64,000 bases of DNA from Lysobacterales bacterium (lineage in GTDB: Bacteria > Pseudomonadota > Gammaproteobacteria > Xanthomonadales > Rhodanobacteraceae). Location of the stretch: assembly GCA_015655335.1 (NCBI GenBank), contig JAATFF010000081.1, positions 1-64,000 on the forward strand. Reading direction: 5' to 3'. The position numbers and the translations under genes were made by a program. Within the stretch, counting starts at the first letter, position 1, and every line of letters begins with the position of its first letter. The notes under the pieces are model-generated. The model was not told the origin of the DNA, did not search any database, and was given only the letters and a program-made list of their open reading frames with translations. Shown here piece by piece: positions 9,809-18,361 of the stretch.

Positions 9809-9840
9809 AAAAACAAAAAGCCCTCCCGGAAGGGAGGGCT
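9809..9840 (-). terminator. intrinsic terminator after the SRPBCC gene
   Basis: Read on the minus strand, a 9-bp GC-rich stem (AGCCCTCCC/GGGAGGGCT, 4-nt loop) is followed by TTTTTGTTTTT. It begins about 27 nt after the stop codon at 9867 and should separate that gene from the ABC operon downstream. Confidence 0.9.
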
Positions 9841-9866
9841 TTCGATGCACAAAGGTTTGGCGCCTA

Positions 9867-11252
9867 TTAGCCGCCGTTGGCGGGCGTCGCGCTCGTGCTC
9901 GCCGGGGCCGGAGCAGTGCTGCTCGACGCCGGCTGGCCATTCGCATTGATCACGCCCGGCTGCTTGATACCGGCCTGTTGCTCCGGCGTCTGCTGCGGCA
10001 GCGTACCGCCATCGGCAGAATCGCTGATTGGCAAGTACACAGCGAACTGAGCATACGTGGTGATGTTGCCGGTGCCGTCCTTCACTTCCGGTTGAGCCAG
10101 GATGTCGTACAGGCGGTTGGTCACTTCGTCGTACTTGTAGCCGTGCGTCTGCGCATATGCCTTGAGCATGTCGCGGGTCTGCGGCACGCCAGCGGCAGTG
10201 CCGTTCCACGGCGCCTCAAGAGCGGGGCCACCGAACGCCAGAACACCGCGGACGTTGTTGTCGATAATCAGGCGGCCATAACGGTCCTTGCTACCTGGCT
10301 GCTGCGTGTTGTCGGCGTTTGCCGGCGCAGCTGCGGTGCCGCTTGAAGCCGGAGCGGCGCTGTCGTCCAGCGACGGCGGAGCCGCAGCAGCCAACTGATA
10401 GCTCTGCCCGCCCACCGTGACGCTGGCGGAGTCGATCGGCTCGGCCACATCGAACGCATAGGTCTCGTCACCGTAATTGGTGGTGAAGATGATGCGCGGT
10501 CCGTTGGTATGCACGCCCAGCTTCTTGGCAGCATCCTCGATTTCTTTCACTGCAGCGTCCGTAGCCTCGTTGAGGCCGTCCAGACCGTCCTTACGCTTGA
10601 TGGATGTCGAAACGATCAACACCGGCGTGGGCTTGGTCTGCACGATGTACGGGTCCAGCGCGCCGTAGTCGATATTCGGCACGGCTGCCAGCACATTCTG
10701 AAGATTGTTCATGCTGTACTGGATGAAAGCATCCGGCGCACCGTGGATGTACATGCTGGAGTAGCGGCTGAAGATGTTCAGACCGTAGCTCACGTCATAC
10801 GACCAGGTGATCTTGGTCAGCTTGCCGGTGTTGCCCTGGCGCAGCAGGTCCAGCGTGAAGTGCTTGTCGTTTCCGCGCCAATCGTTGTCAACGTTCCAGA
10901 TGATCTCGGCACTGTTGACCGTGGTGTCGATCTTGTCGAATTCCGGCTGGGCGCTGGCGATGGTCAGCTTGCCGCTACCCACTTTCAGATCTTCGCTGCT
11001 CCAGCTGATCTCGGAACCGGGACCGTAGGCGTTACCGGAAAGGGTGTATTGGGTCTTGGGATCGTACGCGCGCAGCACGCCGTAGTCGGGGAAGGTACGG
11101 AAATTGGCCACCACGTCATAGACCTGGCGCAGATCTTTGCCAACCACCAACGACCGCTCTACGTGGCCGCTGCCGGGCATGATGAAGCCCACCACGACGC
11201 CGACGACGGCGACAATGATCAGGGCAACGATAAATTCCAGAACACGCGTCAT
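9867..11252 (-). CDS. membrane-anchored SRPBCC-fold protein of unknown function
   Basis: 461 aa. One N-terminal membrane helix (residues about 6-28) is followed by a polyketide-cyclase/START-like (SRPBCC) domain, visible as GHVERSLVVGKDLRQVYDVV and FRTFPDY. A second soluble half follows, and then an Ala/Pro/Ser-rich tail (last about 40 residues). A further Ala/Ser-rich linker lies around residues 305-340. The ATG at 11252 has GGAG 11 nt upstream. No enzyme motif is evident. Such proteins are common in this family of bacteria as 'polyketide cyclase/SRPBCC family protein'; the ligand is unknown. Confidence 0.75.
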   Translation of the reverse strand: MTRVLEFIVALIIVAVVGVVVGFIMPGSGHVERSLVVGKDLRQVYDVVANFRTFPDYGVLRAYDPKTQYTLSGNAYGPGSEISWSSEDLKVGSGKLTIASAQPEFDKIDTTVNSAEIIWNVDNDWRGNDKHFTLDLLRQGNTGKLTKITWSYDVSYGLNIFSRYSSMYIHGAPDAFIQYSMNNLQNVLAAVPNIDYGALDPYIVQTKPTPVLIVSTSIKRKDGLDGLNEATDAAVKEIEDAAKKLGVHTNGPRIIFTTNYGDETYAFDVAEPIDSASVTVGGQSYQLAAAAPPSLDDSAAPASSGTAAAPANADNTQQPGSKDRYGRLIIDNNVRGVLAFGGPALEAPWNGTAAGVPQTRDMLKAYAQTHGYKYDEVTNRLYDILAQPEVKDGTGNITTYAQFAVYLPISDSADGGTLPQQTPEQQAGIKQPGVINANGQPASSSTAPAPASTSATPANGG

Positions 11253-11402
11253 TCCAGGGTTCTCCGAGACGTCTCTCTTACAATGGAAAGCGCAGGTCGG
11301 AACTGGACCGCCAGAGATGGCTTTCCCTTCGGGAAACCGCATCAGACGGGGGGATCGGCCGGCGCCTAAGCTGCCGATGGTACTTGCTCACGGGCAGGAA
11401 CG

Positions 11403-11425
11403 CTACGGGCTGGAGAAGCCCGTAG
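11403..11425. other. intergenic hairpin
   Basis: A 9-bp perfect stem (CTACGGGCT/AGCCCGTAG) with a 5-nt loop lies between the response-regulator stop (11476) and the SRPBCC start (11252). There is no T-run on either side, so it is at best a weak terminator of the kinase-regulator operon. Nothing else is visible in 11253-11475. Confidence 0.4.
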
Positions 11426-11475
11426 CCACGCTGCTTCGCAGCATTCCCACGTAACGCGCGCCGATCCCGCGGACG

Positions 11476-12117
11476 CTAGACGATGCCCAACTCCAGCGCC
11501 TTGAGAACAGCCCTGGTGCGATCGCGTACGCCGAGCTTGGACAGAATATTGGAAACGTGATTTTTGACGGTGCCTTCGGCCACTTTCAGAGAATTGGCAA
11601 TTTCCTTATTGCTATAGCCGCCGGACAACAGACGCAGGATTTCGGTCTCGCGTTCGGTTAGCGGATCGGGTTGCTCCAGGCTCGTGAACTGGTTGTGGAT
11701 ACGCCCGACACCAGCCAGCAAGCGCTGGGTCACCATGGGGGCAACCAGCGAGCCGCCATTGGCAACGGTACGTACGGCCTCGACCAGTTGCTCCAGCGAG
11801 ACATCCTTGAGCAGATAACCGCGCGCGCCAGCCTTCAGGCCCTGCAGCACCAACTGATCATCATCGAAGGTAGTAAGGATGATGGTCGGTGGCAGTTCGT
11901 TGCGCGCCGAGAGCGCCTGCAGCACTTCAAGACCGCTCATATTGGGCATGCGCAGATCCAGCAACACCACATCCGGCTTGATGCGCGGAATGTCCTGCAC
12001 AGCTTGCACGCCGTCGGCACACTCGGCCACGACGCGGATGTCCTCGGCCAGATCAAGCAGGGAACGTACACCCTGGCGAACCAGGTTCTGGTCGTCGACG
12101 AGACAAACGGAAATCAT
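11476..12117 (-). CDS. NarL/LuxR-family response regulator (DesR-like)
   Basis: 213 aa. The receiver domain has the acidic pair VDDQ near residue 8 and the phospho-acceptor Asp in VVLLDLRMPNMSG (about residue 54). The C-terminal LuxR helix-turn-helix reads LTEREIEILRLLSGG-type, then SNKEIANSLKVAEGTVKNHV. The ATG at 12117 is preceded by GAGGATCCACG. It follows the histidine kinase on the same strand (94 bp gap), making a cotranscribed two-component pair. Targets are not evident from the sequence. Confidence 0.93.
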   Translation of the reverse strand: MISVCLVDDQNLVRQGVRSLLDLAEDIRVVAECADGVQAVQDIPRIKPDVVLLDLRMPNMSGLEVLQALSARNELPPTIILTTFDDDQLVLQGLKAGARGYLLKDVSLEQLVEAVRTVANGGSLVAPMVTQRLLAGVGRIHNQFTSLEQPDPLTERETEILRLLSGGYSNKEIANSLKVAEGTVKNHVSNILSKLGVRDRTRAVLKALELGIV

Positions 12118-12211
12118 CGTGGATCCTCGCAGCGTTGATGGCTCATCGCGGGCCATATGCGTACAACGAACAAAGACGACTGAATCGACCGTTGAGCATT
12201 TTTGCAGGGCA

Positions 12212-13429
12212 TCATGTCAGGCTCAACGCAGGCGGTTCGAAACGCGATGGGGTGTGCGCCAATACCGATGGCGCCCCCAACGGCAGACGTACATTGAGCG
12301 TGAAACCTTGCCCTGCCCCGCTATCCATCGACACATCGCCACCGAACTCGGTAAGCCGCTCGCGCATGCCGGACAGACCATTGCCAGGCAGGATCGCGGC
12401 GGTGCCGCGACCGTCATCCCGGGCATTCAAGCTCATCAGATTTTCATCGTCGTAGGTAAAACACAACCACAAGTTGCGCGCACCGGCGTGTTTAGCCGTG
12501 TTGGTGATGATCTCCTGCACGCAGCGTAACAACACTTGAGCCCGACGCGGATCTTCCACGCTGAAACGCGGCGGTGTGCTCAGGTGTACACGCAGGCTGG
12601 GCACGCCGTCGATCAGGCTCTGCAGCGCCTGGGTCAGATCGATCGCATCGTCCTGCCGCAATTCGCTGACCGCTTCGCGTACGTCCGCTAGCAAGAGGCG
12701 CGCAGTGCTTTGCGCTTTGCGCACGTGCATGGCGGCTGCCTCGTTGCTGAGATGGCTGGCCACTTCCAGGTTGAGACTGAGCGCGATGAGGTGGTGACCG
12801 ATCAGGTCATGCAGCTCCCTTGCGATACGCATGCGCTCGGCAATGCGGGTGGACTCGGCGAGCAGCGCTCGCGTAGCCCGCAGCTCGGAATTGAGGCGCA
12901 ATTGCGCTTCGCGTTCCTCAGCCTGCTGACTTGCCACCATCGAGGCAACGAAGCCGAGCATGGAGAATGCGGTATAGATGCTGGCCTGCAAAAGACCAAG
13001 CACGATGCTGTGCTTAAGTTCGGCGAAAGTGGAAAACAGCGCCGCAAGGCAAAGCGTCTGCAGCACGATCCACGCCACCCCTACCCAGAACGGGACGAGC
13101 CAGGGCAACACGACGGCCACCACCACCAGCAGGGTCTCCGGCAGGCCGCTATGGCTATACCAGCCCACCATCAGAGCCGCCGCGGTCAGCAGCAGCAACC
13201 CGAACAGGCGCACGCCGATGTGACTGCGCGCGCCCAGGTTATTGGTGATCAAAAGGTACAGAACCCCAAACAGAAGATAAAAAAGCGTCCAGAACAGCAG
13301 GGCGTAATTGGGGCTATGCAACAAATCCAGTCGTTCGGTCGCCCAATTGGTGAACAGCGGCGTGCCGGCGCACAGGTAAGCAACTAGTCCTGTAATGCGC
13401 AAAAGCCGGATGTGATTGAAATTAGTCAT
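12212..13429 (-). CDS. sensor histidine kinase, HisKA_3 type (DesK-like)
   Basis: 405 aa. Five or six membrane helices fill residues about 5-175 with no periplasmic sensor domain. Then come the dimerisation/phospho-acceptor motif RIARELHDLIGHHL, N-box (IITNTAKHAGARN) and G-box (DDGRG, GNGLSGMRERL). The architecture resembles DesK, which senses membrane state, so an intramembrane stimulus is plausible but inferred. The start is ambiguous among ATGs at 13429 and 13435 and a weaker upstream extension. It is the partner of the response regulator just downstream. Confidence 0.9.
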   Translation of the reverse strand: MTNFNHIRLLRITGLVAYLCAGTPLFTNWATERLDLLHSPNYALLFWTLFYLLFGVLYLLITNNLGARSHIGVRLFGLLLLTAAALMVGWYSHSGLPETLLVVVAVVLPWLVPFWVGVAWIVLQTLCLAALFSTFAELKHSIVLGLLQASIYTAFSMLGFVASMVASQQAEEREAQLRLNSELRATRALLAESTRIAERMRIARELHDLIGHHLIALSLNLEVASHLSNEAAAMHVRKAQSTARLLLADVREAVSELRQDDAIDLTQALQSLIDGVPSLRVHLSTPPRFSVEDPRRAQVLLRCVQEIITNTAKHAGARNLWLCFTYDDENLMSLNARDDGRGTAAILPGNGLSGMRERLTEFGGDVSMDSGAGQGFTLNVRLPLGAPSVLAHTPSRFEPPALSLT

Positions 13430-13672
13430 CGCCATGCCACGCATGATAGGCCCGCGCCGATGTCGTGTAATGCGCGGGAAGTCATCCCTTCTAAGTATCG
13501 ACATAAACGCGCCACTGTGTATGCGGCGCTCGACCCCGGCCCAACCCTCGGCTTTACAAAGCTTTTACATGCCGCAATACGGGATGTGCCACCTGTTGCC
13601 ACATGCCATAATGCGCCCTGAGCTGGGCCGTCAGTCGGTCTTACCTAGCAACCACTCACTGCGGAGCAACGA

Positions 13673-14296
13673 ATGGCCCTTGCCATCCGCGACGTGCGCG
13701 AGCACGACTTGGATGCCGTACTGGCGCTCAACAACACCGCCGGTCGCTCCATTCTGGTCCTGGACGCCGCGCAGTTGCGCTACTTCTACGAGCACGCCGA
13801 CTACTTCCGGGTGGCCGAGATCGACGGCCAGCTTGCCGGGTTCCTTATCGCCCTGCGCGATAGCCGAGACTACGCCAGCCCCAACTATTGCTGGTTCAGC
13901 GAGCACTACCCGTCCTTCGTCTACATCGACCGCATCGTCATCGCCAACGCCTACCGCCGGCATGGCTTGGGCCGCATCTTCTATTGCGACGTGAACAGCT
14001 TCGCGGAAGTGCGCGTACCGCTGCTCGCCTGCGAGGTGTTTCTGGAGCCCTGCGACGATGTCGTGGTGCTGTTCCACGGCACGTATGGCTTCCAGGAAGT
14101 CGGTCAGCAGCGCATGGGCGAACACGGACCGCAAGTAAGCCTGCTCGCGAAGGATCTGCCCAGCTACACCTATGTGCGGGACACCTACTTGGAACACGGT
14201 GATCTACCGGATCTTCCCTGGCTGGCCGGCCGTATTCCTTATTTAGCCCCAAACGACTCCACCTCGCGCCGCCTCGTCGGAGAGCGGCGCCCATGA
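13673..14296 (+). CDS. GNAT family N-acetyltransferase
   Basis: 207 aa. The N-terminal strand-helix (IRDVREHDLDAVLALNN) and the acetyl-CoA loop (IDRIVIANAYRRHGLGRIFY, residues about 83-102) mark a GNAT fold. The substrate is unknown. Its TGA stop overlaps the ATG of minC by 4 nt, so it is translationally coupled to the min operon. The coupling suggests cotranscription, not a proven role in division. Confidence 0.87.
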   Translation: MALAIRDVREHDLDAVLALNNTAGRSILVLDAAQLRYFYEHADYFRVAEIDGQLAGFLIALRDSRDYASPNYCWFSEHYPSFVYIDRIVIANAYRRHGLGRIFYCDVNSFAEVRVPLLACEVFLEPCDDVVVLFHGTYGFQEVGQQRMGEHGPQVSLLAKDLPSYTYVRDTYLEHGDLPDLPWLAGRIPYLAPNDSTSRRLVGERRP

Positions 14297-15078
14297 ATGC
14301 GAAGATGGATACCACCCATGACGCTTGCGACCTGCGCTTCGGCCAGGTCGGTATTGCCTGCGTGCGCGTACGACGGCCCGATGCGGCCGCTCTGTGCGAA
14401 GAACTCGAACGCCGGGTCCGCGCCGCACCACAGTTGTTCTCGCGCGCCGCGGTCGTCCTCGACCTGAGCCATTTGCTCAATCTGCCCGATGACGGCACCG
14501 TCGACGCCTTGCTCGAAGCCGTACGCAGCGCCGGCATGCTGCCGGTAGGCCTGGCATACGGCACCAGCGCCACCGAGGCCCTTGCACAGCGCATGGGCCT
14601 GCCGCTGATTGCCAAATTCCGAGCTGCCTACGAACCTGCCGATGGCGGCAGCATCGCGCCACCCACGCCAAACGCTGCGCCAGCAGCCGAACCCAAACCC
14701 GTTGCGGCGCCCGTACGCGAACCCGTGCTTGCGCCACCCACCGGGGTGACCGGTGCGCAACATCACGACGGCGCCGTGCGTTCCGGTCAGCAAGTCTACG
14801 CGCGCGATCGCGACTTGATCGTCATTGGAACCATCGCCAACGGTGCCGAAGTGATCGCCGACGGCAGCATTCATATTTATGGCGCCCTTAAAGGCAGAGC
14901 CATGGCCGGTGCGCAGGGCGATGTAAAAGCCCGCATTTTCGTTTCGGACTTCCGCGCTGAATTGGTGGCCATTGCCGGCCACTACCGTGTGTTCGAACAG
15001 ATTCCCAAAGACCTGGAGGGCCAGTCTGTGCAATGCTGGCTCGATGGCGACAAGTTGCTGATCGCGCCACTTAAATAA
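14293..15078 (+). CDS. minC: septum site-determining protein MinC
   Basis: 261 aa. Inhibitor of FtsZ polymerisation at the poles. The N-terminal MinC_N domain (about 1-110) is followed by an Ala/Pro-rich linker (about 118-150) and the C-terminal beta-helical domain, recognised from RDRDLIVIGTIANGAEVIADG and ALKGRAMAGAQGD. The linker is long compared with E. coli MinC. It starts within the GNAT stop (ATGA) and is followed 49 bp later by minD. Confidence 0.95.
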   Translation: MNAKMDTTHDACDLRFGQVGIACVRVRRPDAAALCEELERRVRAAPQLFSRAAVVLDLSHLLNLPDDGTVDALLEAVRSAGMLPVGLAYGTSATEALAQRMGLPLIAKFRAAYEPADGGSIAPPTPNAAPAAEPKPVAAPVREPVLAPPTGVTGAQHHDGAVRSGQQVYARDRDLIVIGTIANGAEVIADGSIHIYGALKGRAMAGAQGDVKARIFVSDFRAELVAIAGHYRVFEQIPKDLEGQSVQCWLDGDKLLIAPLK

Positions 15079-15127
15079 CCACCGTTACGTATACGTCTAA
15101 AAATAGGAACACCAGCGGAGATGAGCC

Positions 15128-15943
15128 TTGAGTGCTGAGATTATCGTAGTGACGTCCGGCAAAGGTGGCGTCGGCAAGACCACCACCAGTGCATCGCTCG
15201 CCACCGGTTTGGCGATGGTCGGCAAGAAAGTCGCCGTGATCGATTTCGACGTCGGCTTGCGCAATCTCGATCTGATCATGGGCTGCGAACGGCGAGTGGT
15301 GTACGACTTCGTCAACGTCGTACACGGCGAGGCCAACATCAAGCAGGCCCTGATCAAGGACAAGCGCTACGACAATCTCTACGTGCTCGCCGCCAGCCAG
15401 ACACGCGACAAGGATGCACTGACCCAGGAAGGCGTCGAGAAAGTGCTCGACGATCTGTCCAAGGAAGAGTTCGACTACATCATCTGCGATTCGCCTGCGG
15501 GTATCGAAAAGGGCGCGCACCTAGCGATGTACTTCGCGGACCACGCCGTGGTGGTGGTCAATCCGGAAGTCTCTTCGGTACGCGACTCGGACCGCATCCT
15601 GGGCCTGTTGGCCAGCAAGACACGCCGCGCCGAGCGCGGTGACGGCGCCATCACCCAGCACCTGCTTTTGACGCGCTACAACCCGGCGCGCGTCGAGCAA
15701 GGCGAAATGCTGAGCGTGAAGGACGTGGAAGACATCCTCGGCATCAACGTCGTCGGTGTGATTCCGGAATCGGAAAACGTACTGGCCGCGTCCAATGCGG
15801 GCGTGCCGGTGATCATTGACGACAACTCCCACGCCGGGCAGGCCTATCGCGACACCGTGGCCCGCATCCTTGGCGAAGAACGCCCGATGCGTTTTATCGA
15901 CGCACCGAAGAAGGGCTTCTTCCAGCGCGTATTCGGAGGTTGA
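15128..15943 (+). CDS. minD: septum site-determining ATPase MinD
   Basis: 271 aa, TTG start with GGAGATGAGCC ahead of it; the product begins [19 protein letters not shown]. Deviant Walker A GKGGVGKT and switch motif [10 protein letters not shown] are present. The C-terminal amphipathic membrane-targeting helix is [10 protein letters not shown]. It recruits MinC to the membrane and oscillates with MinE. Confidence 0.98.
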   Translation: MSAEIIVVTSGKGGVGKTTTSASLATGLAMVGKKVAVIDFDVGLRNLDLIMGCERRVVYDFVNVVHGEANIKQALIKDKRYDNLYVLAASQTRDKDALTQEGVEKVLDDLSKEEFDYIICDSPAGIEKGAHLAMYFADHAVVVVNPEVSSVRDSDRILGLLASKTRRAERGDGAITQHLLLTRYNPARVEQGEMLSVKDVEDILGINVVGVIPESENVLAASNAGVPVIIDDNSHAGQAYRDTVARILGEERPMRFIDAPKKGFFQRVFGG

Positions 15944-15948
15944 ACGCG

Positions 15949-16224
15949 ATGGGTATCCTCGATTTCCTCAAGCGCAAGCCGGAGCCCACCGCTGCCGTCG
16001 CGAAGGAGCGTCTGCGCATCATCGTTGCGCAGGAGCGCTCCACCCGCGGCGCCCCGGATTATCTGCCGCTACTGCGCAACGAATTGCTCGAGGTCATCAA
16101 GAAATACGTGAACGTCGACCTCGAAGCGATCAACATCAATGTCGAGCGCGACAGCGGGCACGAAATACTCGAGCTCTCCGTCGCCCTGCCCGACGGCAAG
16201 CCCGCCGGCAGCGCCGCGACCTGA
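15949..16224 (+). CDS. minE: cell division topological specificity factor MinE
   Basis: 91 aa from the ATG at 15949, which has GGAGGTTGAACGC directly before it; an in-frame TTG at 15940 would overlap the minD stop but has a worse ribosome site. The membrane-targeting start [10 protein letters not shown] and the anti-MinCD helix region ([14 protein letters not shown]) are clear. It ends in tandem stops TGA TAG. Confidence 0.97.
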   Translation: MGILDFLKRKPEPTAAVAKERLRIIVAQERSTRGAPDYLPLLRNELLEVIKKYVNVDLEAININVERDSGHEILELSVALPDGKPAGSAAT

Positions 16225-16240
16225 TAGCGCCGGTCCTCGC

Positions 16241-16277
16241 CCCTTTCCCCACATCAAAAAAAGGGACGGGGAAAGGG
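16241..16277 (+). promoter_or_regulatory. hairpin that may mask the ribosome site of the putative zincin gene
   Basis: CCCTTTCCCC (16241-16250) and GGGGAAAGGG (16268-16277) form a perfect 10-bp stem between minE and the gene starting at 16284. The 3' arm contains the GGG of the GGGAG ribosome site (AAAGGGAGCACG-ATG). Folding would make that start less accessible. No T-run follows, so it is not a terminator. Confidence 0.5.
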
Positions 16278-16283
16278 AGCACG

Positions 16284-16763
16284 ATGACTGCCTCCGTTCT
16301 ACGCATTGCCGATATTGACCGCACGGTCATCGAATCCCTGCTCGCACGCTATGGCTTGTGCTTGGTGCAGGTGGCGGACGATGCCGTCATTCCCGGCAGC
16401 TTCTGGGGCGAGGAGGAGGCCGGGATCATCGGGAGTACCGTTTATGCCCGCGGCGACACACCCGTCCATTCGCTGCTGCATGAAGCGGGGCATTTGATGG
16501 TGCTGCCACCGGAACGACGCGCTGAGGTCCATACCGACGCCACCGATTCGATCGACGAAGAAGTCGCTGTCTGCTACCTGCAGATCGTGCTCGCCGATAC
16601 GCTGCCAGGCGTAGGACGCCAGCGCCTGATGGCGGACATGGATGCCTGGGGGTACTCCTTCCGGCTCGGCTCGACGCACGCATGGTTCGAGCACGATGCT
16701 GGCAACGCCCGTGCATGGTTGATTGCACGCGGCTTGCTTGCGCCGGGCGGCGAACCGGTATAG
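16284..16763 (+). CDS. putative small zinc metalloprotease-like protein (HEAGH motif)
   Basis: 159 aa, cytoplasmic, no signal peptide. The segment VHSLLHEAGHLMVLPP carries HExxH at about residues 64-68. An acidic helix DSIDEEVAVCYLQ, about 25 residues on, could supply a third ligand, a gluzincin-like arrangement. I do not recognise a named family. It lies 59 bp after minE on the same strand, behind the hairpin described above. It ends in TAG. The catalytic role is inferred from the motif only. Confidence 0.7.
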   Translation: MTASVLRIADIDRTVIESLLARYGLCLVQVADDAVIPGSFWGEEEAGIIGSTVYARGDTPVHSLLHEAGHLMVLPPERRAEVHTDATDSIDEEVAVCYLQIVLADTLPGVGRQRLMADMDAWGYSFRLGSTHAWFEHDAGNARAWLIARGLLAPGGEPV

Positions 16764-16794
16764 TCGCCGTCGCCCCAATTCTCAGAAATCCACT

Positions 16795-17898
16795 GTGCTG
16801 AAGAACACGCGTTATTACGACCCGATCAACGACCTTCGCCGCCGCGTGGCGCGCCGGCTTATGCGCTTGATCTTCGGCAGCCACGGGCAGCCGACCTCCG
16901 AACCGCTTCCGGCGAAAGGGATTTATCGCATCCTGGTCTGCCACGTCAGCCACAGCCTGGGCAACACCCTATTACTGACGCCCTTGCTCTCGGAGCTTGA
17001 AAAAATCTATCCCGCGGCGGAAATCGACATCCTGACGCGCAGCCCGATCGCGAACGACGTTTACGGCCATTTCTTCAGCGTGCAACGCATCTTCCGTCTG
17101 CCGGCCCATGGCGTAGGACATCCGCTGCAGTTCTTCGGCACCTTGCAGCGCATGCGCAAAATTCGCTACGACCTGGCCATCGATGCCGATCCGCTGTCGC
17201 AGACAGGTCGCTTGCTCATGCTGCTGTCCAACTCGACCTATACGCTTGGCTTCAGCAGTCCCAAGAAGCATGGCGAAATCACTCATGCCGTGCCTTTGCC
17301 GTCCAATCTGGAGAGCAAAGGACGCCGCCCGGTCTATCTGCTGCGCAGTGCGATGGGACGCGATATCGCTGCGGACTATCCGGTGCCCGACATTCGCCTG
17401 GGCGCCGGCGAACGCGAACAAGGGCGCGTGGTACTCCTGCGCTCCCTCGCGGCGCACGGCATCACGTCGCCGGGTCGCGGGATCATCGGTATTTTCGCCA
17501 ATGCCACGGGCCCCAAGCTGCTTGGCGAAGCATGGTGGACGCGCTTCATCCAGGTGCTGGAGGAAGCGTATCCGGACCATCGCATCGTCGAAATTGTTCC
17601 TGCTTCCGGGCAGTCAATGCTCTCCTCCAAGTATCCGGCTTATTACTCCAGCGACTTACGCAAACTCGCAGGCGTACTCTCGGGTTTGGCCGTCTATATC
17701 AGTGCCGACTGCGGGATCATGCATCTGGCATGTGCATCCGACGTCCCAACGATGGGTATCTTCACCGTGACGAATGCCGCCGAATGGGGGCCGTACGGCC
17801 CAGGCCGGCATGTGATTGCCGCACATGGCATGGCGCCCGAGGATGTCGCGCGCACGATCGCAGCCATGCCGGAACTCACCTCCGGCACCAGCATTTGA
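16795..17898 (+). CDS. glycosyltransferase family 9 (heptosyltransferase-like)
   Basis: 367 aa from the GTG at 16795 (VLKNTRYYDPIN); the frame is open further up but overlaps the previous gene. The N-terminal Rossmann half has HVSHSLGNTLLLTPLLSELE, the GT9 start. The C-terminal half has the nucleotide-sugar region SADCGIMHLACASDVPTMGIF. The family transfers heptose or similar sugars to LPS core; the acceptor here is unknown. The gene stands alone, not in an LPS cluster. It is followed by the cloverleaf element at 17931. Confidence 0.88.
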   Translation: MLKNTRYYDPINDLRRRVARRLMRLIFGSHGQPTSEPLPAKGIYRILVCHVSHSLGNTLLLTPLLSELEKIYPAAEIDILTRSPIANDVYGHFFSVQRIFRLPAHGVGHPLQFFGTLQRMRKIRYDLAIDADPLSQTGRLLMLLSNSTYTLGFSSPKKHGEITHAVPLPSNLESKGRRPVYLLRSAMGRDIAADYPVPDIRLGAGEREQGRVVLLRSLAAHGITSPGRGIIGIFANATGPKLLGEAWWTRFIQVLEEAYPDHRIVEIVPASGQSMLSSKYPAYYSSDLRKLAGVLSGLAVYISADCGIMHLACASDVPTMGIFTVTNAAEWGPYGPGRHVIAAHGMAPEDVARTIAAMPELTSGTSI

Positions 17899-17930
17899 CC
17901 TGACCCCACCGGCATCGGCTAGCATGCCTA

Positions 17931-18219
17931 GGGATGCTCTGATCCATTCTGCGTAGGCGGCATGATGTCCAGAAAGCCCACTGACTGTGTTGCACGGCGC
18001 CGGGAAGACTGGCCGTCTTGCCAAGCCGCGCGGCGCAGTCAGTGGGCTTTCTGGACATCACCCCCATCATTCCAATTCAATATGCGGGGCCGGCACTGTC
18101 TGCCCGCACATCTTCGGTCCGCTGGCTCGACAGACGGCCAGTCTGCCTTCGCCAGCGCCCCTGCGATCTGCGAGCAGACAGTGTCGGTGACGCCTACGCA
18201 GAATGGATCAGAGCATCCC
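17931..18219. mobile_element. MITE-like cloverleaf element with 29-bp perfect terminal inverted repeats
   Basis: The ends (17931-17959 and 18191-18219) are perfect 29-bp inverted repeats, flanked on both sides by TA (17929-17930, 18220-18221), as expected of a TA target duplication. Inside are two arms: a perfect 24-bp stem (17964-17987 with 18036-18059) and a 13/14-bp stem (18090-18103 with 18174-18187). The loops hold AGACTGGCCGTCT (18006-18018) and its exact reverse complement AGACGGCCAGTCT (18132-18144). It has no coding capacity. Size, TIR and TA flanks recall IS630/Tc1-type MITEs such as Neisseria Correia elements; the parent transposase is not in the window. Together with the riboswitch it fills the 460-bp gap before crcB. 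Confidence 0.75.
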
Positions 18220-18222
18220 TAA

Positions 18223-18294
18223 TGAGGGAGATGGCATGCCTCCCGTCCCGACCCGGGGCGAACCACCGAAAGGTTGATGATGCCTGCACCACCG
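18223..18294 (+). promoter_or_regulatory. fluoride riboswitch (crcB motif)
   Basis: The stretch has the family landmarks in order: GGGAGATGGCATGCCTCCC (P1 side with the GATGGCAT-CCTCC core), an AACC-GGTT stem, then TGATGATGCCTGC. It lies about 70 nt before crcB on the same strand, the standard regulatory target: fluoride binding turns on the exporter. The following GC-rich segment with CCGGTTACCGG may form the expression platform. The cloverleaf element ends only 3 nt upstream of it. Confidence 0.9.
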
Positions 18295-18361
18295 GTTACC
18301 GGCGGCGCAGGCGTGCCTGTTGCCATGGAACCGATCCATCGCAATCAGGAGGCTATACAAC

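Noticed and set aside
17931-18219. Integron attC site or small tRNA-like gene
   Set aside because: The cloverleaf is far larger than a tRNA, has no anticodon or acceptor features, lacks attC core sites, and has transposon-like TA flanks with perfect ends.
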